From Alphaproteobacteria bacterium (GTDB lineage: Bacteria > Pseudomonadota > Alphaproteobacteria > Micropepsales > Micropepsaceae): DNA of 16,624 nucleotides. Shown piece by piece: positions 6,524-13,984 of the stretch. Below the pieces are notes generated by a model. It saw only the letters and a program-made list of their open reading frames with translations. It did not search any database and was not told the origin of the DNA. The stretch spans positions 1-16,624 of the forward strand of contig JAGWRJ010000318.1 in NCBI GenBank assembly GCA_028869725.1, written 5' to 3'. The translations under genes were made by a program, and so were the position numbers. Numbering within the stretch: position 1 is the first letter of the stretch; every line of letters starts with the position of its first letter.

Positions 6524-7710
6524 GCAGATAACCTTGAAGTCTCTTCCATCGTCATCGGCATTGCACCGCGCAACACCTTTAGGCGCACCGTGTCTGCAAG
6601 CCGCAGCACGTCGTCGTCGTTATGCAGGGCGCTGAACGCGATCCGCAGGCGCGCAGTACCAGAGGGAACCGTAGGTGGGCGGATCGCAACGACCGCGAAG
6701 CCGGCGTCCTCGAGTATCGCTGATCCGGCAATCGCCGCCTCCTCAGTGCCCAGCACCAAAGGAACAATCGGGCTCTGTGCTGGTGGCAGACCAAGCATCC
6801 TGGTAAAAATCAATGCCTTCGCATGGGGAGCCGCAACCCGCTCAGGCTCTTCCTGGATAATGTCGAGCGCTGCCAGGGCCGCCGCGATCTGGGCCGGAGG
6901 CAGACCCGTCGAGTAGATCAGCGTCCGCGCCCGCGTACGCAGAAGCTCGACCACCGGACGACTCGCGCACAGATATCCGCCATAGGATCCGAGCGCCTTG
7001 GACAGCGTACCCATCTGCAGATCGGGTGCAGTACCCATGGCTGCGGCGGAACCTGCGCCGTCTCCCAGAACGCCAAGCCCATGGGCGTCATCGCTCATCA
7101 GCCACGCATCATATTTGCCGGCCAATTGCGCAAGCGCAGGTAAGGGTGCCAGATCACCGTCCATCGAGAACACCCCGTCGGTGAGAATGAGGGCGCGATC
7201 GCAGGAGCTGCGATGCTGCTCGAGAAGTTCCTCGAGATGGCCGACATCGTTATGATGGAAGACATGAAGCGAGGCACCCGACAATTGCGTACCTGCCCAC
7301 AGACAGGCATGGCAGAGCGCATCGGCAAAGATCGCGTCGCGGCGCCCCACAAGACTGGGCACAATGCCGGTATTGGCGAGGTACCCCGAACCGAAGACGC
7401 AGGCCTCGTCCGTGTGCTTCAGGTTCGCCAGGCGCCGCTCAAGGACGGCGTAAAGCGGGTGGTTTCCAGTCACCAGTCGCGAGGCACCCGCCCCCACCCC
7501 GTAGCGATCTATGGCGTCCTTGGCCGCAGCTTTGAGCCTGGGATGTACGCTGAGGCCAAGATAATCATTGCATGAAAACGACAGCAGCCGGCGGTCGCCG
7601 CGGACTATCCACACTCCTTCACGCGCAGTATCGCTCAGGCGACGACGCAGCGCGCGCGCATCAAGAGCAGCCAGTTTCTGCTCCGCGTAAAGATCCAGGG
7701 ATTTTGCCAT
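6520..7710 (-). CDS. bioF: 8-amino-7-oxononanoate synthase BioF
   Basis: A 396-residue PLP enzyme of the alpha-oxoamine synthase family. It condenses L-alanine with a pimeloyl thioester, releasing CO2, to give 8-amino-7-oxononanoate. Family marks are FSCNDYLGL (44-52), RLVTGNHPLY (78-87), the FGSGYLANTG loop, H134, DDAHG with D208 and H210, and the PLP lysine K238 in GTLSKALGSYGGY. The start is placed at ATG 7710 (MAKSLDLYAE). The frame stays open to 7827, but the extra 39 residues do not resemble BioF and would run over the bioB start. The ribosome site before 7710 is weak. It heads the minus-strand arm and overlaps bioD by four bases. Confidence 0.95.
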   Translation of the reverse strand: MAKSLDLYAEQKLAALDARALRRRLSDTAREGVWIVRGDRRLLSFSCNDYLGLSVHPRLKAAAKDAIDRYGVGAGASRLVTGNHPLYAVLERRLANLKHTDEACVFGSGYLANTGIVPSLVGRRDAIFADALCHACLWAGTQLSGASLHVFHHNDVGHLEELLEQHRSSCDRALILTDGVFSMDGDLAPLPALAQLAGKYDAWLMSDDAHGLGVLGDGAGSAAAMGTAPDLQMGTLSKALGSYGGYLCASRPVVELLRTRARTLIYSTGLPPAQIAAALAALDIIQEEPERVAAPHAKALIFTRMLGLPPAQSPIVPLVLGTEEAAIAGSAILEDAGFAVVAIRPPTVPSGTARLRIAFSALHNDDDVLRLADTVRLKVLRGAMPMTMEETSRLSA

Positions 7711-7795
7711 AGCGTCGCCCGCTTGCGCCTCTGCCGTGGCCGATATAATCCCTGTAGCCAGCCGATCCAATCCCGCCACCCCGGAGGACCTGCCG
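7711..7795. promoter_or_regulatory. Divergent bioF/bioB promoter region
   Basis: This 85-base gap contains a perfect TATAAT at 7744-7749 on the plus strand, with TTGCGC at 7723-7728 (15-base spacer, short), suited to bioB. On the minus strand a weaker pair, TTGGAT then TATATC 17 bases on, covers the same bases and could serve bioF. The two would overlap, so the arms may compete or be controlled together. I found no BioR-type TTATCTATAA operator. Confidence 0.45.
7783..7788 (+). promoter_or_regulatory. Ribosome binding site fixing the bioB start
   Basis: GGAGGA lies seven bases before ATG 7796 and supports that start over the in-frame GTG at 7736, which lies upstream of the -10-like box. Confidence 0.7.
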
Positions 7796-8770
7796 ATGAA
7801 TGCCCCCGTGAGCCTTGATTCAGGCATACTGCGCCATGATTGGAGCCGGCAGGAAATTGCCGAACTGTTCGCCCTGCCCTTTTCAGACCTGATCTACCGC
7901 GCCCACGGTGTCCACCGCGCTCGCTTCGATGCGCACGAGGTACAGATTTCGACCCTGCTGTCGATCAAGACGGGCGGTTGCCCGGAAGATTGCGCCTATT
8001 GTCCACAGAGTGCCGCCTATGAAACCGGTGTCAAGGCCGGCAAGTTGATGGATGTTGATGCCGTCCTGAAGGACGCACGCGCGGCAAAAGAAGGCGGGGC
8101 AACGAGATTTTGCATGGGAGCAGCGTGGCGTGCGCCCAAGGACCGCGACCTCGATGCCGTATGCGAGATGGTCGAAGGGGTCCGGGCCCTCGGCATGGAG
8201 ACCTGCGTTACGCTCGGGATGCTCACGGCCGCACAGGCAGACAGGCTCAAAGCCGCCGGTCTCGACTACTACAATCACAATCTGGATACATCGCCGGAAT
8301 TCTACGGCGAAATCATCAGTACACGTACCTATCAGGACCGTCTCGATACGCTGACCCATGTGCGTGATGCCGGCATTCATGTCTGCTGCGGTGGCATCGT
8401 GGGCATGGGGGAGACCCGGGACGACCGGGTCGGCATGATCCATGCCCTTGCGACGCTGCCTGTCCACCCCGAAAGCGTGCCAATCAACATGCTGGTACAG
8501 GTCGAAGGGACACCCGTGTCCAGGGGGCAGGCCCCCGACGCCATTGAATTTGTTCGCACGATTGCGGTTGCGCGGCTGACCATGCCGGATTCCATGGTGC
8601 GCCTGTCTGCCGGACGTGAAACCATGAGCGATGAGGCCCAGGCGCTAGCCTTTTTTGCCGGAGCAAATTCGATTTTCTGCGGCCCCAAGCTTCTGACCAC
8701 TGCGAACCCTGCCCGTGACCGCGACGCAGCCCTGTTCGATCGCCTGGGCATGCGGGCGATGGCACAGTAA
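7796..8770 (+). CDS. bioB: Biotin synthase BioB (radical SAM)
   Basis: A 324-residue radical SAM enzyme that inserts sulfur into dethiobiotin to make biotin. The [4Fe-4S] cluster motif CxxxCxxC is C62, C66 and C69 (GGCPEDCAYC). The second, sulfur-donating [2Fe-2S] cluster has its expected ligands: C106 (TRFCMGAAWR), C137 (METCVTLG), C197 (VCCGGIVGMGE) and R269 (VRLSAGRE), matching the E. coli C97, C128, C188 and R260. YYNHNLDTSPEFY is the conserved substrate-side loop. All key residues are present, so the enzyme should be active. The start at 7796 has a strong ribosome site. It is followed 15 bases later by bioA on the same strand and diverges from bioF. Confidence 0.97.
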   Translation: MNAPVSLDSGILRHDWSRQEIAELFALPFSDLIYRAHGVHRARFDAHEVQISTLLSIKTGGCPEDCAYCPQSAAYETGVKAGKLMDVDAVLKDARAAKEGGATRFCMGAAWRAPKDRDLDAVCEMVEGVRALGMETCVTLGMLTAAQADRLKAAGLDYYNHNLDTSPEFYGEIISTRTYQDRLDTLTHVRDAGIHVCCGGIVGMGETRDDRVGMIHALATLPVHPESVPINMLVQVEGTPVSRGQAPDAIEFVRTIAVARLTMPDSMVRLSAGRETMSDEAQALAFFAGANSIFCGPKLLTTANPARDRDAALFDRLGMRAMAQ

Positions 8771-8785
8771 GCCATTTGCTGCCAG

Positions 8786-10051
8786 ATGAGCGCCCGCCCC
8801 CAATGGTATGACAGCGGCCTCGAGCACATCTGGCTGCCGTACACACAGATGAAGACCATGCGTCCGCCACTGGCGGCGGTGCGGACCTACGGCTCTCGCA
8901 TCGTGCTCGCCGATGGACGCGAACTCATTGATGGTGTCGGTTCCTGGTGGACAGCCTGTCACGGCTACAATCACCCCCATATCGCACAGGCTGTGCGACA
9001 CCAGCTGTCACACATGCCTCATGTCATGCTGGGTGGCCTTGTCCACGAGCCTGCGCTCAAGCTGGCACACAGGCTGTGTGATTTACTGCCGCCATCCCTG
9101 ACGCGCGTATTCTTTTCCGACTCGGGCTCGGTGGCCGTAGAGGTCGCGATGAAGATGGCGCTTCAATATCACCTGAACGCAGGACGGACGGGTCGTACCA
9201 AATTTGTCGCCTTCAGAGGGGGATATCATGGCGACACCCTGGGTACGATGGCAGTGTGCGACCCCGAAGAAGGCATGCACGCCATGTTTTCGGGCATTCT
9301 CAATGAACATTTCATCGTAGATCTGCCGCGCGATGACGATACGGCATCCCGTTTCGATGCTTTCATTGCCCAGCATGCCCACGAGATTGCCGCCATCCTG
9401 GTCGAACCTTTGGTTCAGGGTGCGGGCGGTATGCTCTTTCATGACGAGCACTGCCTCCTTCGCATCCGAGAAGCGGCAACACGCAATCATGTCCTTCTGA
9501 TTGCCGACGAGATCTTCACCGGGTTCGGCCGGACAGGCCCGATGTTTGCCTGCGATGTGTGCGATGTCGTGCCTGACATCGTGACCCTGGGTAAAGGACT
9601 TTCCGGCGGCACGCTGCCCCTGGCCGCCACGGTGGCGAACTCTGAGATCTTCGCCGGCTTCTGGTCGGACGATCCGGGACAGGCGCTGATGCACGGGCCG
9701 ACCTTCATGGGCAATGCTCTTGCCTGCGCGGCGGCCAACGCCTCTCTTGACCTCTTTGAGAGTGAACCAAGGTTGATCCAGAGCGCCGAGGCCGGCAAGA
9801 CCATGGCCCACATGCTCGGGCATGCCCTGACCGCGCCTGGCGTCGTCGATGTCCGCGTGCGCGGCTGCATCGGTGTGGTCGAACTCGAAAGGATCGAGGA
9901 TCTGAATGGATTGAAGCAGGCCTTCGTCGACGAAGGCGTGTTCGTCCGTCCGTTTCGCAACATTGTCTATCTGACACCTGCGCTGAATATCGCACAGGAC
10001 GATCTGGAGAAGCTCTGCACGAGCATCGTGGCCGTACTCAAGCGGCGATAA
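8786..10051 (+). CDS. bioA: Adenosylmethionine-8-amino-7-oxononanoate aminotransferase BioA
   Basis: A 421-residue class III PLP aminotransferase. It moves the amino group of S-adenosylmethionine onto 8-amino-7-oxononanoate, giving 7,8-diaminononanoate. BioA-specific features are the N-terminal WLPYTQMK (16-23), GSWWTACHGYNHP (W54, W55), and GGYHGDTLG with Y148. The PLP site has D241 in IADEIFTGFGRTG and the Schiff-base lysine K270 in LGKGLSGGTLPLA. Length is normal. No good ribosome site precedes ATG 8786, but the bioB stop is only 15 bases upstream, so translation may depend on ribosomes finishing bioB. It completes the set BioF, BioA, BioD and BioB in this window. Confidence 0.96.
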   Translation: MSARPQWYDSGLEHIWLPYTQMKTMRPPLAAVRTYGSRIVLADGRELIDGVGSWWTACHGYNHPHIAQAVRHQLSHMPHVMLGGLVHEPALKLAHRLCDLLPPSLTRVFFSDSGSVAVEVAMKMALQYHLNAGRTGRTKFVAFRGGYHGDTLGTMAVCDPEEGMHAMFSGILNEHFIVDLPRDDDTASRFDAFIAQHAHEIAAILVEPLVQGAGGMLFHDEHCLLRIREAATRNHVLLIADEIFTGFGRTGPMFACDVCDVVPDIVTLGKGLSGGTLPLAATVANSEIFAGFWSDDPGQALMHGPTFMGNALACAAANASLDLFESEPRLIQSAEAGKTMAHMLGHALTAPGVVDVRVRGCIGVVELERIEDLNGLKQAFVDEGVFVRPFRNIVYLTPALNIAQDDLEKLCTSIVAVLKRR

Positions 10052-10084
10052 GGGCGCGTTGCCAGCTCACCGCCGGACCTGGCG

Positions 10085-10121
10085 GCTGCGGGTGTAAAAT
10101 TTCCAAGAACCCCGCGGCAGC
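10085..10121. terminator. Hairpin between convergent bioA and TerB-like genes
   Basis: GCTGC-GGGT (10085-10093) pairs with ACCC (10109-10112) and GCAGC (10117-10121), with a small bulge and an AT-rich loop. It sits 33 bases after the bioA stop and could terminate bioA. No T-run is visible on either side. Confidence 0.35.
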
Positions 10122-10159
10122 ATCGCTCTGACCGGCATCTCGCAGCCGGACGCACATTT

Positions 10160-10179
10160 CGCGAGCAATCGCTCTCGCG
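10160..10179 (-). terminator. Hairpin just after the TerB-like stop
   Basis: CGCGAG (10160-10165) and CTCGCG (10174-10179) form a 6-bp stem with an 8-base loop, one base past the stop codon of the minus-strand TerB-like gene. It has no T-run, so its role as a terminator is tentative. Confidence 0.35.
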
Positions 10180-10180
10180 C

Positions 10181-10627
10181 TCAGGACTGGCCCTGGATGC
10201 GGGCCAGAACGCGTCGACGCGCCTCGGCACGCGTGTGATCGTCGACATAGATAAGGCCGGCGACCTTGCGTATCAACGCATCTTCCTCAGGCTCAAGAAC
10301 GCCATCGGCATACACCACTTCCCACAGCATCTCGATGACAACGGCCCGCTCGGCGGGGGCCATCTGCTCGAAAATGGCATGGGTATAAGGTTGCAGCTGC
10401 ACCAAATCGCGCTGCCTTTCTTCGGCGCGGGCGAGCAGATCTGCACATTCCCCCGGCGCAAGTCCGAACCGCTCGCCCAGAAGCTGCCGGATCGTGGCGC
10501 GCTCGTGATCGGCAAAATGATCCGAACGGTTCGCGGCCTCGACGAGCAACGTTGCCACGGCCAGGCGGGGATCCGGCGCTTTGGGCGGCTGCTCTGCGCC
10601 AAGCAGGCGTATCAGTTGGTCAAACAT
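10181..10627 (-). CDS. TerB-family protein
   Basis: A 148-residue, all-helical, acidic protein. Residues about 24-140 fit the TerB fold: LAVATLLVEAANRSDHFADHERATIRQLL, then MAPAERAVVIEMLWEVVYADGVLEPEEDALIRKVAGLIYV. The two acidic patches, in the first helix pair and in ADGVLEPEED, are typical metal-binding surfaces of TerB proteins. Stand-alone TerB proteins are common in alphaproteobacteria and their function is unknown; no other tellurite-resistance genes are present, so that name should not be read as a function here. It lies 55 bases after the M28 peptidase on the same strand and could be co-transcribed with it. No ribosome site is obvious before ATG 10627. Confidence 0.85.
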   Translation of the reverse strand: MFDQLIRLLGAEQPPKAPDPRLAVATLLVEAANRSDHFADHERATIRQLLGERFGLAPGECADLLARAEERQRDLVQLQPYTHAIFEQMAPAERAVVIEMLWEVVYADGVLEPEEDALIRKVAGLIYVDDHTRAEARRRVLARIQGQS

Positions 10628-10682
10628 GCGCGACGATGGGCCCTAGTTCCTGGACCGGACGGGATGCAGGCACGCGCGGGTG

Positions 10683-12065
10683 CTAGTGCGTCCCCTCCGG
10701 CATTTGGGTTACGAAGGATCCGGCTGGTCCGGGGAACTCTACCGGACTGGCATAGCCTTCGCTGGAAACAGAAGAGACGCCGAAGAACCAGTCGTCGATG
10801 TTGATGTTTTTCAGAGTCAGGCTGGTGGCATCCCCAGCATTGCTGTGATGGGTCCAGTAAGGTGCAATGGTATTACGCCACCACACCTCGTAGGACGCAG
10901 CGCCCGGAGCCTTCGACCAGCTCACTTTGGTGTCGTGGGTGACCGCACCGGCAATGGCGAGGTGGCGAGGCGGCGGTGGCGCCATGCCAAGCGCTGCCAT
11001 GGTCAGGATGTTGAGCGTCGTCACCCGCGCCAGGTAGGGATAGTCAATAAAGCGCGGCAGATCACCATACTGGATGCCGTTTTGAACGCGCACATCCTGA
11101 TGCTCGTGGTCATAATTCTCGATGGCTTCGGTAAAACGCACGGCAGGAAATCCCGCAGCAAGCATGGGAACCTGATCGCCGCCACGTGAATAGCGGTCTG
11201 TGCGATAGATCATGTGCGTTGCAAAGCCGGGCATATAGGCCTGCGACAGGCCGGCGACATAACGTGCAAGTTCGCGCGAAGGGCTGTCCACTTCCCCTCC
11301 ATTGTAGCGCCGCTGCGCCGCCTGCGCAGGCGTTTCGGTAGACTTGGTGCCTTCCGAAAACACACGCACATAGTTTGAAATATGCTGACCATTGTCCCCG
11401 GTGGTACCGCCGATAATGTCGTTGTTGAGATCGGCTTCAACCTGCCAGTGATGGGCACGCGCATATTTGGCCAGCAGCTTGCCGCCATAGAGGCCCTGCT
11501 CTTCACCGGACAGAACCGCAAAGACCAGCGTTGCCGGGAAACGGTGCTGCGACAGCACCTTCGCCGCCTCGATCACAGCCGTACTGCCCGAGCCGTCGTC
11601 ATCGGCGCCGGGCGCATTCGAGGTCGCGTTCATTACATCGGTCACACGGCTGTCGAGATGACCTGAGATCACGATGACCCGCGACGGGTCGGTGGTGCCC
11701 GGAAGAACCGCAAGCACATCCATGATTTCGGTCGGTTTGGGAATGCGTGGACCGGTCACGACGTCGGTTGGCGTCTCAACTTTCAGGCAGCCACCGCATT
11801 CCTTCGAAAGTTGTTCGAAATGGGCTTTGACCCAGCGACGCGCCGCACCGATGCCGCGTACCGGCGAGGTCGTCGTCGACAGCGTGTGGCGGGTACCAAA
11901 GGACACAAGCTTGGTCATAATGGCCTTAAGATCGTCCGGCTGGACGGAATGGGCCAGCGTCGCGAGCAGGCGGTGATCCTTGAGCGGCGGCGTCGGGTTC
12001 ATTTGCGCCTGTGCGGCTGTGACCGCCGAAAGAGCTACAAGCCCCGCCATCCATGCCAGTTTCAT
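10683..12065 (-). CDS. Secreted M28-family zinc metallopeptidase
   Basis: A 460-residue protein with an N-terminal signal peptide (MKLAWMAGLVALSAVTAAQA, cleavage probable near residue 20), so it is exported. The M28 peptidase domain spans about 45-360. Zinc ligands and catalytic residues can be followed: H136 in ISGHLDS, the D155-D157 run in GADDDGSG, E188-E189 in SGEEQGL (general base and ligand), D216 in NNDIIGG, and a late histidine at H320 or H322 in IENYDHEHQ. Residues about 368-450 resemble a fibronectin type III-like domain (KVSWSKAPGAASYEVWWR and following strands). Members are aminopeptidases or carboxypeptidases; specificity is not readable. GGAGG at 12071-12075 (minus strand) lies five bases before ATG 12065. 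The TerB-like gene follows. Confidence 0.9.
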   Translation of the reverse strand: MKLAWMAGLVALSAVTAAQAQMNPTPPLKDHRLLATLAHSVQPDDLKAIMTKLVSFGTRHTLSTTTSPVRGIGAARRWVKAHFEQLSKECGGCLKVETPTDVVTGPRIPKPTEIMDVLAVLPGTTDPSRVIVISGHLDSRVTDVMNATSNAPGADDDGSGSTAVIEAAKVLSQHRFPATLVFAVLSGEEQGLYGGKLLAKYARAHHWQVEADLNNDIIGGTTGDNGQHISNYVRVFSEGTKSTETPAQAAQRRYNGGEVDSPSRELARYVAGLSQAYMPGFATHMIYRTDRYSRGGDQVPMLAAGFPAVRFTEAIENYDHEHQDVRVQNGIQYGDLPRFIDYPYLARVTTLNILTMAALGMAPPPPRHLAIAGAVTHDTKVSWSKAPGAASYEVWWRNTIAPYWTHHSNAGDATSLTLKNINIDDWFFGVSSVSSEGYASPVEFPGPAGSFVTQMPEGTH

Positions 12066-12363
12066 CCCGACCTCCCCTGTGGAACCGGGCGACAGTGGCG
12101 CGGGCGGAGGCCTCAGGGCAAGTCACAGATCCTCGATATAACAAAGCATTCACATAGTTTGCGGGCTCTGGTCCAAGGACGCGCTTATCCCTGGCTGGCG
12201 GGAAGCTCTTCGGGGGTATGCAGCCGCGCGGGTCCGGCTGCCCGCCTACCCCATCACCCCTGTAGCCGGAGGCGCCTGGGAGCCCCGACGCAGGGAACCA
12301 GCGGCCTTTTCTTCGACGGCCTATGGGTCTATGAGCCCCTCGCCATCTCATCTTCGAGTCGAC
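12066..12363. other. Gap between M28 peptidase and purH
   Basis: About 300 bases separate these divergent genes, the longest gene-free stretch in the window. The left 95 bases should hold the peptidase promoter on the minus strand, though only AT-rich TTATAT near 12137 stands out. On the plus strand TATAAC (12137-12142) and CATAGT (12152-12157) are possible -10 boxes without convincing -35 partners. The right part holds the foldable segment listed separately. Confidence 0.5.
12164..12310 (+). ncRNA. Candidate structured RNA upstream of purH (6S-like RNA or leader)
   Basis: The ends of this stretch pair: GGC 12164-12166 with GCC 12304-12306, CTGGT 12168-12172 with ACCAG 12297-12301, and, after a 15-base bulge on the 5' side, TCCCTG 12188-12193 with CAGGGA 12291-12296. 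TTTT follows at 12307. Inside, CAGCCG 12221-12226 pairs with CGGCTG 12235-12240, extended either by GGGGTA/TACCCC (12213-12218 with 12247-12252) or by GGCGGG/CCCGCC (12197-12202 with 12241-12246). The region 12253-12290 is left mostly open. A closed terminal stem, an open middle, an apical arm and a length near 145 resemble 6S RNA, which sits beside purine or folate genes in several proteobacteria. A cis-acting purH leader is the alternative. Pairing was done by eye and no promoter is convincing. Confidence 0.35.
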
Positions 12364-12364
12364 C

Positions 12365-13963
12365 ATGACCCTGCGCCCGATCCGCCGCGCTCTCCTTTCT
12401 GTTTCCGACAAGACCGGCCTTGCCGAGTTTGCGCAGGGGCTTGCCCGCCACGGAGTCGAGCTGATTTCGACCGGCGGCACGGCCAGGAGCCTTCGAGAGG
12501 CAGGCCTCAAGGTTCGCGACGTTGCCGAAGTGACGGGATTTCCCGAAATGATGGACGGTCGGGTCAAGACCCTGCATCCCAAGATTCATGGCGGCTTTCT
12601 TGCCCTGCGCGACAAGCCAGACCACGCCGCGGCGATGCGCGACCATGGCATCGAGGGAATCGATCTGCTGGTCTGCAACCTCTACCCCTTCGAAGCCACT
12701 GTGGCCAAGGGCGCGTCCTATGATGAGACCATCGAAAACATCGATATCGGCGGGCCTGCCATGACGCGCTCTGCAGCCAAAAACCATGACTGGCTGACGG
12801 TCGTCGTCGACACCGAAGACTATGCAGCGGTACTGGCGGAAATGGATGCCCACAACGGCGCCACGACCTACGAACTGCGTCGCAAACTGGCGCAGATCGC
12901 CTATGCCCGTACCGCCGCCTACGACGCCGCGGTCTCGAACTGGCTCGCGGGCGAACTCTTCAAGGCGGGCGAAATGGCCCCCCCGCGCCGTCGCAGCCTC
13001 GCCGGCCAGCTCAAGCAGTCGCTGCGCTATGGAGAAAACCCGCACCAGAGCGCTGCATTCTATGTAACCGGCGAACCACGGTTCGGCGTTGCAAGCGCCC
13101 GGCAGCTTCAGGGCAAGGAACTGTCGTATAACAATATCAACGACACCGATGCAGCGTATGAACTCGTCAGCGAGTTCGATCCCGCGCAGAGCGCGGCCTG
13201 TGCAATCATCAAGCACGCCAATCCCTGTGGCGTTGCAGTCGCAACGACCTTGCACGACGCGTATGCCAAGGCCTTGGCGTGCGACCCGGTCAGCGCCTTT
13301 GGTGGCATTCTCGCCTTCAACCGCACGCTGGATGCGCCCACCGCGGAGGAGATTTCCAAGCTCTTCACCGAGGTGATCATCGCTCCGGATGCAGATGCCG
13401 AAGCCCGCCGCATCCTCTCGGCGAAAAAGAATCTGCGCCTTCTGATTGCTGGCGGCCTTCCGGATCCACGCGACGGAGGCGCAAGTTTTCGCAGTGTCGC
13501 CGGCGGCTTCCTGGTTCAGACCCGCGACCAGGCGCAGATCACGCGGCAGGATTTGCGTATCGTCACCAAGCGTCAGCCCTCCGAGCAGGAGATCGCCGAC
13601 ATGCTCTTCGCCTTTACGGTGGCCAAGCACGTCAAGTCCAACACCATTGTCTATGTCAAGAATGGCCAGACCGCCGGAATTGGCGCCGGTCAGATGAGTC
13701 GTGTCGATGCGGCGCGCATCGCCTTTCTCAAAGCGAAGGATGCCGCCAAGGCAGCAGGCTGGAGCGAACCAATGACCACGGGTTCCGCTGCTGCCTCAGA
13801 TGCGTTCTTTCCGTTTCCGGACGGGCTTCTGGCTGTTGCAGAGGCCGGTGCGACCGCAGTCATTCAGCCTGGCGGGTCCATCAACGACAGCAAGGTAATT
13901 GCGGCAGCCGATGAGGCGGGCCTTGCTATGGCATTCACCGGTATCAGACATTTCCGGCATTGA
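12365..13963 (+). CDS. purH: Bifunctional AICAR formyltransferase / IMP cyclohydrolase PurH
   Basis: A 532-residue protein, full length. The N-terminal IMP cyclohydrolase domain (about 1-200) has SVSDKTGL, STGGTA and MDGRVKTLHPKIHGG. The C-terminal AICAR transformylase domain has SLRYGENPHQ, KELSYNNINDTDAA, the catalytic pair K283-H284 in KHANPCGVA (E. coli K266-H267), and the closing run SINDSKVIAAADEAGLAM then FTGIRHFRH. It carries out the last two steps of IMP synthesis: formyl transfer from 10-formyltetrahydrofolate to AICAR, then ring closure. The start at ATG 12365 matches the family N-terminus, although the ribosome site is poor. A foldable leader candidate lies upstream. It converges on the transporter gene with 21 bases between stops. 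Confidence 0.97.
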   Translation: MTLRPIRRALLSVSDKTGLAEFAQGLARHGVELISTGGTARSLREAGLKVRDVAEVTGFPEMMDGRVKTLHPKIHGGFLALRDKPDHAAAMRDHGIEGIDLLVCNLYPFEATVAKGASYDETIENIDIGGPAMTRSAAKNHDWLTVVVDTEDYAAVLAEMDAHNGATTYELRRKLAQIAYARTAAYDAAVSNWLAGELFKAGEMAPPRRRSLAGQLKQSLRYGENPHQSAAFYVTGEPRFGVASARQLQGKELSYNNINDTDAAYELVSEFDPAQSAACAIIKHANPCGVAVATTLHDAYAKALACDPVSAFGGILAFNRTLDAPTAEEISKLFTEVIIAPDADAEARRILSAKKNLRLLIAGGLPDPRDGGASFRSVAGGFLVQTRDQAQITRQDLRIVTKRQPSEQEIADMLFAFTVAKHVKSNTIVYVKNGQTAGIGAGQMSRVDAARIAFLKAKDAAKAAGWSEPMTTGSAAASDAFFPFPDGLLAVAEAGATAVIQPGGSINDSKVIAAADEAGLAMAFTGIRHFRH

Positions 13964-13984
13964 TCAGAAGTCCGAAGGGCGGGC

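Noticed and set aside
7736..7795. An earlier GTG start for bioB
   Set aside because: It lies upstream of the TATAAT box, while ATG 7796 has GGAGGA at the right distance and matches the family N-terminus.
7711..7795. BioR operator in the bioF/bioB gap
   Set aside because: No TTATCTATAA-like palindrome; the AT-rich bases read better as a -10 box.
7711..7827. An N-terminally extended BioF starting at 7827
   Set aside because: The 39 extra residues do not resemble BioF and would cross the bioB start and ribosome site.
10181..10627. Tellurite resistance locus
   Set aside because: Only a lone TerB-domain protein is present; none of the other ter genes accompany it.
12197..12286. A ZTP riboswitch before purH
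   Set aside because: TGGCG and GCGCCTGGG segments are present, but the conserved GGGAGC core between hairpin and pseudoknot and the upstream GUGAC are not seen; kept only as an alternative.
12329..13630. A 433-codon open frame on the minus strand opposite purH
   Set aside because: It is antisense to a full-length PurH with all catalytic motifs, has no family resemblance, and is expected from GC-rich codon bias.
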